Positions 1 to 5,022 of a stretch of DNA of 5,022 nucleotides are shown here, piece by piece. Source of the DNA: JAOUEA01 sp040511595 (GTDB taxonomy: Bacteria; Actinomycetota; UBA4738; HRBIN12). Under the pieces are notes generated by a model, which was given only the letters and a program-made list of their open reading frames with translations, was not told where the DNA came from and did no database searches. Positions within the stretch are counted from its first letter, which is position 1. Each line of letters begins with the position of its first letter. Both the position numbers and the translations under genes were made by a program. The DNA is taken from assembly GCA_040511595.1 (NCBI GenBank), contig JBEVGU010000070.1:1-5022 (forward strand). Reading direction: 5' to 3'.

Positions 1-2180
1 GGCTCCACGATCTCGTGATCGCCGGGTTGCCGTCCGACTTCGCGGGGCTACGGACCCTGGATGCACGTCCCACGAACCTGTCCCCCGAACGGACCTCGTT
101 CATCGGCCGCACCGAGGAGGTCGCGCGGCTCGAGGAGATGATCGGCGGCGCGCGCCTGGTGACGATCGTCGGCCCGGGTGGCACCGGCAAGACCAGGCTG
201 TCGATCCGCGTAGCGTCGCAGGTCTTGGATCGGTTCGTGGACGGCGCCTTCTTCGTCGATCTCAGCGCTGTGACCGACCCGGAGGTGGTGCTGCCCGAGA
301 TCGCCTCGGCGCTCAAGGTCCGGCGCGAGCCGGGACAGGACACGGCCGAGGCGCTGCGGGGTCATCTGCGGGATCGTCAGTTGCTGCTGGTGCTGGACAA
401 CATGGAGCAAGTGGTCGAGGCCGCAGCGGCCGTGGGGAAGCTGCTCGACGGTTCGCCTGGTCTCGCGGTCCTCGCGACGAGTCGCGTGCCGCTCCAGCTC
501 ACGGGCGAGCAGCGCTTCGAGCTGCAGCCCATGCCGGTCCCCACGGACGATGCCGCCGATGCGGGAGCGTTCGACGCCGTCCGTCTGTTCGCCGAGCGGG
601 CCGCCGCCGTGCACCCCGGGTTCGAGCTGAACGAGAGGTCGACGCCCGCCGTCGCCCGCATCGTGGCGGCGCTCGACGGCCTGCCGCTCGCGCTGGAGCT
701 GGCGGCGAGCCGGATGGCGTTGCTCAATGCCGACGCGCTGGCCGATCGCCTCACGCGGCGCCTCCCCTTGCTCACCGGAGGTCCGCGCGACGTCCCCGAG
801 CGCCAACGGACGCTGGCTGCGACGATCGGGTGGAGCCACGACCTCCTCGACGACGATGCCCGGATACTGTTCGCGCGGCTCTCGGTGTTCCCCGGTGGCA
901 GTACCCTGGACGCGGCCGAGCGCGTCGCGGGGGAGGGCCTCGAGGTGCTCGATGTGATGGGCAGACTCACCGACGCGAGCCTGGTGCGCCGGTCCGATCC
1001 CGTCACCGGCGAGGTCCGCTACTCGATGTTGGAGACCATCCGTGAGTTCGCCGGCGAGCGTCTCGACGCAGCCGGCGATCGGGAGGCGCTCGAACGCCGA
1101 CTCGCCGAGTGGGTCCTTTCGGTGGCGATCGAGGCCGAGCCACACCTCGCCGACGCCGAACAGGCCGACTGGTGCACGCTCTTGGAGCGTGAGCACGACA
1201 ACATCCGTGCGGCTCTGGACGTCGCGGAGCACCTGGGTGACGATCGGATGTCGGTCGAGACCGGGCTCAGGACATCCGCTGCGATCTGGCGCTTCTGGCA
1301 GGAACGAGGTCACCTGGTCGAGGCGGAGGCCCGCCTCGCGCGGCTCCTTGAACTGCCCGAGGCGCAGCATCCGGACGAGGTGCGGGCCCGTGCTCTCGGG
1401 GCCTACGGGGGGATCCTGTACTGGCAGTCGGAGTTCGAAGAGATGCGACGTGCCTATGAGGAGGCCGCGGTCATCGCCCGCTCGCTCGAGGATCGCGAGC
1501 TCTTGGCGTCGGCGTTGTTCGACCTGTCGTTCGTCGCTGGCATGGCCGACGGCGACTTCGAGGCGGGTGAACCGATCCTCCACGAAGCGCTCGAGGTCCT
1601 GGGTGACGGCGATGCGCTCCTGCGCAGTCGCATCGTCGGAGGGATCGGCTTCACGCGGATGCTCCGGGGCGATGCTGCCGCCGCGGTGGAACCATTCGAG
1701 CAGGCGATCGAGATCCAGCGTGCTATCGGCGATCGTTTGGGGATCAGCCAGAACCTGGTCGGGCTCGCCGGGATGCGGCTGATGCTCGGCGACGCCGATG
1801 CGGCACGTGCGCTTGCGCGTGAGGCAACCGAGGTCGCGACGGCGCTCGTGCGCGAGGGTCCCGAGGTCGCGACGTCGTCGACCAACGCGTCCCTGCTGTC
1901 GACCGTGCTGCTGCCCAACGCCATCGTTGCCTCGTTCGACGGTCGGCACGAGGACGCCGCCCGGTTGCTGGGGGGGTGGGAGCGACTCGAGCGCGACTTC
2001 CTCTTGCGGTTCCCTGACGTGGCGATCGCGCGCTTCGGCGATCCGGCCGTCGCGGCACGGGAGGCGCTGGGCGACGAAGCCTACGAGCGCGCGTTCGCCC
2101 ACGGGTTCGATCTGGACATCGAGGGGCTCACGGCGCTGGTGAGGGCGGAGGGCGGCCGGATCGATCAGCCGGACGGCTAG
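1..2180 (+). CDS. Partial signalling ATPase (NB-ARC/LuxR-type NTPase + TPR), C-terminal part of a probable cyclase-ATPase fusion
   Basis: Residues are numbered from a GTG at base 15, but the frame stays open to the left edge (LHDL precedes it), so that GTG is probably internal. The opening GLPSDFAGLRTLDARPTNL resembles the linker that joins class III adenylate/guanylate cyclase domains to an ATPase module in actinobacterial proteins; the cyclase domain would lie outside the window. Walker A is GPGGTGKT (53-60), Walker B LLLVLDN (123-129), followed by a sensor-like LATSR (153-157) and the GLPLAL motif (222-227) typical of NB-ARC/AP-ATPases. A winged-helix-like stretch (about 266-350) ends in YSMLETIREFA. 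From about 380 to 650 the protein is helical and TPR-like, for example FEQAIEIQRAIGDRLG (561-576). No LuxR helix-turn-helix follows; it ends with the short helical tail usual in these fusions. The expected role is an intracellular ATP-dependent signalling switch. Its ligand and output cannot be read from the sequence. Confidence 0.9.
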   Translation, partial: LHDLVIAGLPSDFAGLRTLDARPTNLSPERTSFIGRTEEVARLEEMIGGARLVTIVGPGGTGKTRLSIRVASQVLDRFVDGAFFVDLSAVTDPEVVLPEIASALKVRREPGQDTAEALRGHLRDRQLLLVLDNMEQVVEAAAAVGKLLDGSPGLAVLATSRVPLQLTGEQRFELQPMPVPTDDAADAGAFDAVRLFAERAAAVHPGFELNERSTPAVARIVAALDGLPLALELAASRMALLNADALADRLTRRLPLLTGGPRDVPERQRTLAATIGWSHDLLDDDARILFARLSVFPGGSTLDAAERVAGEGLEVLDVMGRLTDASLVRRSDPVTGEVRYSMLETIREFAGERLDAAGDREALERRLAEWVLSVAIEAEPHLADAEQADWCTLLEREHDNIRAALDVAEHLGDDRMSVETGLRTSAAIWRFWQERGHLVEAEARLARLLELPEAQHPDEVRARALGAYGGILYWQSEFEEMRRAYEEAAVIARSLEDRELLASALFDLSFVAGMADGDFEAGEPILHEALEVLGDGDALLRSRIVGGIGFTRMLRGDAAAAVEPFEQAIEIQRAIGDRLGISQNLVGLAGMRLMLGDADAARALAREATEVATALVREGPEVATSSTNASLLSTVLLPNAIVASFDGRHEDAARLLGGWERLERDFLLRFPDVAIARFGDPAVAAREALGDEAYERAFAHGFDLDIEGLTALVRAEGGRIDQPDG

Positions 2181-2278
2181 CGACGTTTCGGGGAGGGGAG
2201 TCCGATCGTTGGTAGCACGAACGCGACGATGCCCACTCTGACCCGGCGCGCCTCTCCTGCGCAGTCGTGCTCTCGTCG
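2181..2278. other. Convergent intergenic gap without a clear terminator
   Basis: This 98-bp gap separates the ends of the plus-strand ATPase and the minus-strand membrane protein gene. A terminator would be expected here, but I see no compact GC-rich hairpin followed by a T run on either strand. The inverted repeats present are 7-bp arms with long spacers: AGCACGA at 2214-2220 with TCGTGCT at 2265-2271, and GCGACGA at 2223-2229 with TCGTCGC at 2273-2279. GGCGCGCC at 2245-2252 is a perfect 8-bp palindrome between them. Confidence 0.5.
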
Positions 2279-2719
2279 CTATCGTTGCTGCGACGCGGGA
2301 TCCTCCACCGGCCACGTCCAGGCATACCGGGCGATCGTCGCAAGCAGCACGATCTCGGCAGCGCTGAGGAAGAAGAAGTACGCGTGGTCCTCACCGATCA
2401 CCGAGGCGACGATCGAGATCGCGTACAGGCACGGCAGTACAAGATTGATCCATCGGTTCAGGACTCTTCGCAGGACGAGCGTGAGGAACACCATGGCGCT
2501 GGCGATCGCGACGTAGATCGATACTGCGAGCAGGAACCCCTGCGTGATCTCGATCCCGGAGATCTCTCCTTCCGCGAGCTCATCGAGCCGTCCTGGCACG
2601 AAGAAGCCGAAGATGTCGCCGTACGCGAAAAGGAACAGCATCGCGATCCACAACGCAGATATCTTGAGACGAACGGACACCATGTGTTCGGGGACGTTGA
2701 GCACAGCCGGCGATGACAC
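2279..2719 (-). CDS. Small four-helix integral membrane protein, DUF6326-like
   Basis: This 146-residue protein has four hydrophobic segments, at about 20-40 (ALWIAMLFLFAYGDIFGFF), 58-82, 91-109 and 113-133, with short polar links, so it should sit in the cytoplasmic membrane with little soluble domain. The first helix with its YGDIFGFF motif, the following proline-containing loop and an ITQGFLL segment opening the second helix match my recollection of the uncharacterised DUF6326 family; the biochemical function of that family is not known to me. The GTG start at 2719 is chosen because AGAGGAG lies 7 nt upstream. An internal ATG at residue 13 (2683) lacks such support, although it would begin closer to the first helix. 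The gene follows the cyclase gene on the same strand after 114 bp, so it may be co-transcribed or have its own promoter in that gap. Confidence 0.85.
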   Translation of the reverse strand: MSSPAVLNVPEHMVSVRLKISALWIAMLFLFAYGDIFGFFVPGRLDELAEGEISGIEITQGFLLAVSIYVAIASAMVFLTLVLRRVLNRWINLVLPCLYAISIVASVIGEDHAYFFFLSAAEIVLLATIARYAWTWPVEDPASQQR

Positions 2720-2726
2720 GTCGAGT

Positions 2727-2733
2727 CTCCTCT
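2727..2733 (-). promoter_or_regulatory. Strong ribosome binding site of the membrane protein gene
   Basis: Read on the minus strand this is AGAGGAG, separated by 7 nt (ACTCGAC) from the GTG at 2719. It is the best Shine-Dalgarno match at any start in the window, and it settles the choice of the GTG over the downstream ATG at 2683. Confidence 0.75.
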
Positions 2734-2752
2734 CGTTCGAGCGATGCGCCGA

Positions 2753-2770
2753 TGATGCACGTGTGTATCA
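2753..2770. promoter_or_regulatory. Imperfect 18-bp palindrome, candidate operator
   Basis: TGATGCACGTGTGTATCA pairs in 7 of 9 symmetric positions (TGAT and CAC arms) and contains a CACGTG core at 2758-2763. It lies 34 to 51 bp upstream of the membrane protein's GTG start, where an operator or promoter element would fit. It is not a convincing match to the CRP consensus TGTGA-N6-TCACA. No regulator can be named, and no clear -10/-35 pair is visible next to it. Confidence 0.3.
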
Positions 2771-2809
2771 CCCTCCGAGCGCTGGCGGTCGTCGGGATGA
2801 GCGATCCGT

Positions 2810-2821
2810 TGACGATCGTCA
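2810..2821. repeat. Perfect 12-bp palindrome TGACGATCGTCA between cyclase and membrane protein genes
   Basis: The 12 bases read identically on both strands and begin 13 bp past the cyclase stop. They could be a binding site, but the central CGATCG is abundant throughout this window, and a near copy (TGACGATCGTCG) occurs inside the ATPase coding region near base 160, so chance is a serious alternative. The site has no unpaired loop, so it is not a terminator hairpin. Confidence 0.35.
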
Positions 2822-2833
2822 GGTCTCCGTCGA

Positions 2834-4048
2834 TTACGAAGTAAGGCACTCGGCCTCGTACACCTCGATCGGAGTCACCATCCCTTTCAAGAGGGCATCG
2901 CCGAGGCTGCGGAACCGCAAGTCGTCTCGGTCCCTGACATGCCGGACGGTCTCCTGATCCACAAGGGTTTGACCGGGTCCCGCGAAGCCTGAGAGGCGGG
3001 CCGCGAGGTTCACCGTTCGGCCGTAGTACTCGCCGTCCTGGAAGATGACCGGCCCGACCGCGACCCCGGCATGGGCGGGGGGCAGGCCGACGTCGCCCGT
3101 TCGCCTGCCGACGCCGATCGTCGCGAGCACGGCGGCCGCCGCGTCACGGAACGACACCATGACGCCGTCACCGAGCCACTTGACCGCTTTGCCGCCGCCA
3201 CGACCGACCTCGTCGTGCACGAGCTCGGTGAGGTTGGCGGCGAGCCCGGCGGCGGCCTCGTCGCCACGCTCTTCGGTGAGCCGCGTGTAGCCCGTGAGAT
3301 CGAGGAAGGCGAAGGCGGTCGGGCGCTCGGGACGGACGTACAGACCCATCTCTTCGATCGCGCTCTCCATGTGCTGCACGCCGTCGTCGGTCCACACTCG
3401 TTCTTGCTGTCGCCGGTAGATCGCCATGACGAGCGCCTCCATGCCGGGGGTGAGGTCGGCCCCGATCGGGTTCACGACCTGGAGCATCTCGCCATGGCTG
3501 AGGCCGGCCTCGAGCTGTGGTACCTCGATCCGCCGATGGAACACATCGCCCTCGGTCTCGGCGATCCGGCGCAGCGCGTCGGCGTAGACGCGGATGAGTC
3601 GGAGGTGCGTCTCCGTGTCGACGCCCGCCGCCAGCGACCGCCGGGGGAGCTCGAGCATCGCCGTGAGGTCCTCCGGGGCGGCGTCGTCAGGTCCTGGACG
3701 GACCTTCCCCAAGGCCTCCTCGAACGCGAGGACGAAGTCGACCGGAAGGCCTACTCGCCCGGCGACCTCGGCGTAGGTGCTGGGGGAGAGCGACGCGAAG
3801 CGGTAGTTGGGATTGTCCATGAAGGCGAGTGAGAACCGGCCTTCCCGGACCGCGACTGCGATCGTCTCGATCGCGAGTCCGCCGCGATCGGATGCCCAGA
3901 CGAACCGCACCCGGTACACATCGGCGTCGGAGAACGTACCGTCGCCGGCCGGTGGCAGGATCTCCAACTCGACGAGCCGGTGGACGAAGGCGACGGGGAC
4001 GCCCGCCTGCTCGGCGAGTTGCTCCGCATCCCGCGCAGCCACGGTCAC
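2834..4048 (-). CDS. Class III adenylate/guanylate cyclase with MerR-like N-terminus and Rv1264-like regulatory region
   Basis: The 404-residue soluble protein should make cyclic AMP from ATP. Its catalytic domain spans about 240-402. The metal-binding aspartates are D250 (FLDLTGYTRL) and D294 (KWLGDGVMVSF), K290 is the adenine-contacting lysine, and N347 and R351 lie in VNLAAR. The second substrate-specifying position, usually Asp, is E340 (GEYYGRTVN). Residues 8-50 resemble a MerR-type helix-turn-helix (AEQAGVPVAFVHRLVELEIL, then FSDADVYRVRFV). The stretch from about 80 to 235 is helical and lies where the regulatory domain of mycobacterial Rv1264 sits; that protein is similar in length (397 residues) and order. 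No membrane helices are seen. The start is GTG at 4048, with a modest GGTGAG 9 nt upstream; an ATG at 4050 is followed at once by TGA. The cyclase call is firm. Nucleotide preference and the role of the N-terminus are inferred. Confidence 0.93.
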   Translation of the reverse strand: MTVAARDAEQLAEQAGVPVAFVHRLVELEILPPAGDGTFSDADVYRVRFVWASDRGGLAIETIAVAVREGRFSLAFMDNPNYRFASLSPSTYAEVAGRVGLPVDFVLAFEEALGKVRPGPDDAAPEDLTAMLELPRRSLAAGVDTETHLRLIRVYADALRRIAETEGDVFHRRIEVPQLEAGLSHGEMLQVVNPIGADLTPGMEALVMAIYRRQQERVWTDDGVQHMESAIEEMGLYVRPERPTAFAFLDLTGYTRLTEERGDEAAAGLAANLTELVHDEVGRGGGKAVKWLGDGVMVSFRDAAAAVLATIGVGRRTGDVGLPPAHAGVAVGPVIFQDGEYYGRTVNLAARLSGFAGPGQTLVDQETVRHVRDRDDLRFRSLGDALLKGMVTPIEVYEAECLTS

Positions 4049-4202
4049 ATGATACGGCTCACCGAACGGCTCCCAGGGCGTAGCGGCTCTCGCCCACGAA
4101 GGTGCACGTGAGGGGGACGCTCGCGTGCGTCTCGCAGCGACCTGATGGCATGAAGAACAAGGAGCCGCGACAGAGCGCGAAGCCTAGTGGTCCGGGTCGT
4201 GG
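4049..4202 (-). promoter_or_regulatory. Intergenic region expected to hold the cyclase promoter
   Basis: This 154-bp gap lies between the reductase stop and the cyclase start on the same strand. It should contain the cyclase promoter unless the genes are read through. I found no convincing paired -35/-10. A TTGACC occurs just after the reductase stop without a well-spaced -10. The weak ribosome binding site GGTGAG is at 4058-4063. TGCACGTG at 4103-4110, made of overlapping GTGCAC and CACGTG palindromes, is the most notable short element. No hairpin-plus-T-run terminator for the upstream gene pair is visible. Confidence 0.35.
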
Positions 4203-4676
4203 TCAAGAAGTCATCGACGGGCGCGGCTCGAGGACGACGACCCTCGTCTCGTGCGGGCGTCGCGCAGCGTAGCCGTCGAGGTTCCGGTCCAGCTCGCGCC
4301 AACGCTGCCACAGCCGTTCACGTTCCTCGCCCACCGCAGCCCTCCCGAGCACCTCGCGCCGGACACCGCCGACCAGCTCGACGACCGCCTCTGGGTGGGC
4401 CTGCAGGTTCAGCCACCAGGCCGGCTCGGCCGCACCCCAGCCGTTCATGGCCATCGAGACGAGGTTCGGCCCATCCTCGTAGTAGCCCACGATCACGCTC
4501 CGCGGCTCGCCGCTGCTCCGGCCCCGCGTGGTGAGCCGCAGGGCGCCCCACTTGCCCGGGCGCGGACGCCACAGCCCCTTGCGGCCGCCGCTCGCCCGGA
4601 CGATCCAGCGGTGCACGTGCCAGGCGGTCACGACGAACCACCGCGGTGGCAGACGCGCCTTCCTACGTTCACGCAT
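4203..4676 (-). CDS. Deazaflavin (F420)-dependent nitroreductase-family protein, split beta-barrel
   Basis: The 157-residue protein matches the Ddn-like family of small F420H2-dependent quinone or nitro-compound reductases, close in length to mycobacterial Ddn (about 151 residues). Family features in order are a basic, amphipathic N-terminal helix (about 12-30), the strand pair LRLTTRGRSSGEPRSVIVGY (46-65) with the typical TT-GR-SG turn for cofactor phosphate binding, then MAMNGWGAAEPAWWLNLQAH (75-94), matching the family's SNGG-x-PAWYHNL pattern, and the closing YAARR...RVVVLEP (136-151). No signal peptide or membrane segment is evident, though the N-terminus could touch the membrane as in Ddn. 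The ATG at 4676 overlaps the upstream larE stop by one base (TGATG), which suggests translational coupling. A GCAGGAG lies 12 nt upstream, a rather long spacing. The physiological substrate is unknown; an FMN-using relative cannot be excluded. Confidence 0.88.
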   Translation of the reverse strand: MRERRKARLPPRWFVVTAWHVHRWIVRASGGRKGLWRPRPGKWGALRLTTRGRSSGEPRSVIVGYYEDGPNLVSMAMNGWGAAEPAWWLNLQAHPEAVVELVGGVRREVLGRAAVGEERERLWQRWRELDRNLDGYAARRPHETRVVVLEPRPSMTS

Positions 4677-5022
4677 CAGACCGTGAATCTCCTGCTGGTC
4701 GGGACGCCTCCGGCGGTGTCGGCTGTCATCCCGACGATCGGCAGCTGCACTCTCATCCCTCGCGTGAGCTTGCCCGACTCGAAAGGCTCCGTGTCGATTT
4801 CCACGCTCGCATAGCCGGCGCTGAGGACCGCGCCCACGACCATGGCGCGATCCTCGGTGAGCGCCTGCCGCAGATCGTCGGCGCCGAGCTCGACGCGGCC
4901 GGTTGTGCCGAGGTGCCGGACCCGGAGCTCGCGGAGGCCAAGCGCCTTCAGCGCCTGTTCCGCGCGATCGACCTGCGCGAGGATGTCCGGATCGACCTCG
5001 GTGCCGAACGGCAGGCGGGAGG
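4676..5022 (-). CDS. larE: Partial LarE-like ATP-dependent sacrificial sulfur transferase, C-terminal third
   Basis: Reading leftward from the right edge, 114 codons stay open to the TGA at 4678-4676. The visible part opens with SRLPFGTEVDPDIL, the LarE stretch that follows the conserved cysteine motif (CLxSR), and continues through VDRAEQALKALGLRELRVRH, in which the Glu and Arg-x-Arg appear to correspond to active-site residues of the Lactobacillus plantarum enzyme. It then reaches GYASVEIDTEPFESGKLTRG, the usual family end. LarE inserts sulfur into the pyridinium carboxylate precursor of the nickel-pincer nucleotide cofactor of lactate racemase and related enzymes. The PP-loop ATPase domain and the cysteine(s) that donate sulfur lie outside the window. 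About 27 residues follow the usual family end. The stop overlaps the ATG of the next gene. The family call rests only on this C-terminal piece; larB and larC are not visible here. Confidence 0.78.
   Translation of the reverse strand, partial: SRLPFGTEVDPDILAQVDRAEQALKALGLRELRVRHLGTTGRVELGADDLRQALTEDRAMVVGAVLSAGYASVEIDTEPFESGKLTRGMRVQLPIVGMTADTAGGVPTSRRFTV
4689..4695 (-). promoter_or_regulatory. Ribosome binding site of the reductase gene, inside the larE end
   Basis: Read on the minus strand this is GCAGGAG, within the last codons of larE and 12 nt before the reductase ATG at 4676. The spacing is longer than ideal. With the TGATG stop/start overlap, it fits a ribosome that terminates on larE and restarts on the next gene. 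Confidence 0.5.

Noticed and set aside
2214..2279. Two pairs of 7-bp inverted repeats in the convergent gap, considered as a bidirectional terminator or pseudoknot.
   Set aside because: The loops are over 40 nt, the two pairings cross each other, and no T run follows; chance in GC-rich DNA is likelier.
48..2315. A 755-codon open frame on the minus strand opposite the ATPase gene.
   Set aside because: It mirrors the real gene codon for codon, its product is rich in Arg, Gln and His with no recognisable domain, and long antisense frames are common in GC-rich genes.
2753..2770. Assignment of the 18-bp palindrome as a CRP (cAMP receptor protein) site.
   Set aside because: The arms TGAT...ATCA with a 10-bp centre do not match TGTGA-N6-TCACA, so only a generic operator candidate is reported.
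2580..2849. An 89-codon minus-strand frame spanning the gap and overlapping the start of the membrane protein gene.
   Set aside because: It overlaps both neighbours out of frame, loses sequence character after its first residues, and has no clear ribosome binding site.
3071..3832. A 253-codon plus-strand frame opposite the cyclase.
   Set aside because: The opposite strand carries unmistakable cyclase motifs throughout, and the plus-strand product has no domain features.
4251..4814. A 187-codon plus-strand frame across the reductase and the larE end.
   Set aside because: It is antisense to two recognisable protein families, and its Pro/Arg/Ala-rich product has no motif.
4753..4941. A 62-codon minus-strand frame in the right-hand region.
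   Set aside because: It lies out of frame within the LarE-like coding sequence, and its Ser/Ala/Arg-rich composition is typical of a shifted GC-rich frame.

Overview
The window is GC-rich throughout, uses GTG as well as ATG starts, and encodes a likely F420-dependent split-barrel reductase, actinobacterial-type class III cyclases and a LarE-type protein. This points to a high-GC actinobacterium, possibly one known mainly from environmental genomes. That is inference from gene families and composition. I see no mobile element, tRNA, rRNA or CRISPR array.

Layout. Bases 1-2180 (+) are the C-terminal part of a large signalling ATPase (NB-ARC/LuxR-type NTPase plus TPR-like repeats). Its visible N-terminal linker is the one that normally follows a class III adenylate/guanylate cyclase domain, so the gene very probably continues to the left. 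A 98-bp convergent gap follows, with no convincing terminator. All remaining genes are on the minus strand, read right to left: the C-terminal third of a LarE-like sulfur transferase (4676-5022, running off the right edge), a deazaflavin-dependent nitroreductase-family protein (4203-4676) whose start overlaps the larE stop as TGATG, a 154-bp gap, a complete class III nucleotide cyclase with a MerR-like N-terminus and an Rv1264-like regulatory region (2834-4048), a 114-bp gap holding two palindromic sequences, and a small four-helix membrane protein of the DUF6326 type (2279-2719) with a strong ribosome binding site.

Working together. The window joins two themes. The first is cyclic-nucleotide signalling: a stand-alone cyclase and, converging on it across the small membrane protein, a probable cyclase-ATPase fusion. 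The second is a translationally coupled pair for cofactor chemistry: LarE-type sulfur insertion for the nickel-pincer nucleotide, and an F420-type reductase. The cyclase and the membrane protein may share regulation. The palindromes in the gap between them, and an 8-mer (TGCACGTG) present upstream of both, are the best regulatory leads, though each could be chance. The hexamer CGATCG is strikingly frequent across the whole window. I found no clearly new multi-gene system; the most unusual points are the cyclase's domain architecture and the larE-reductase coupling.
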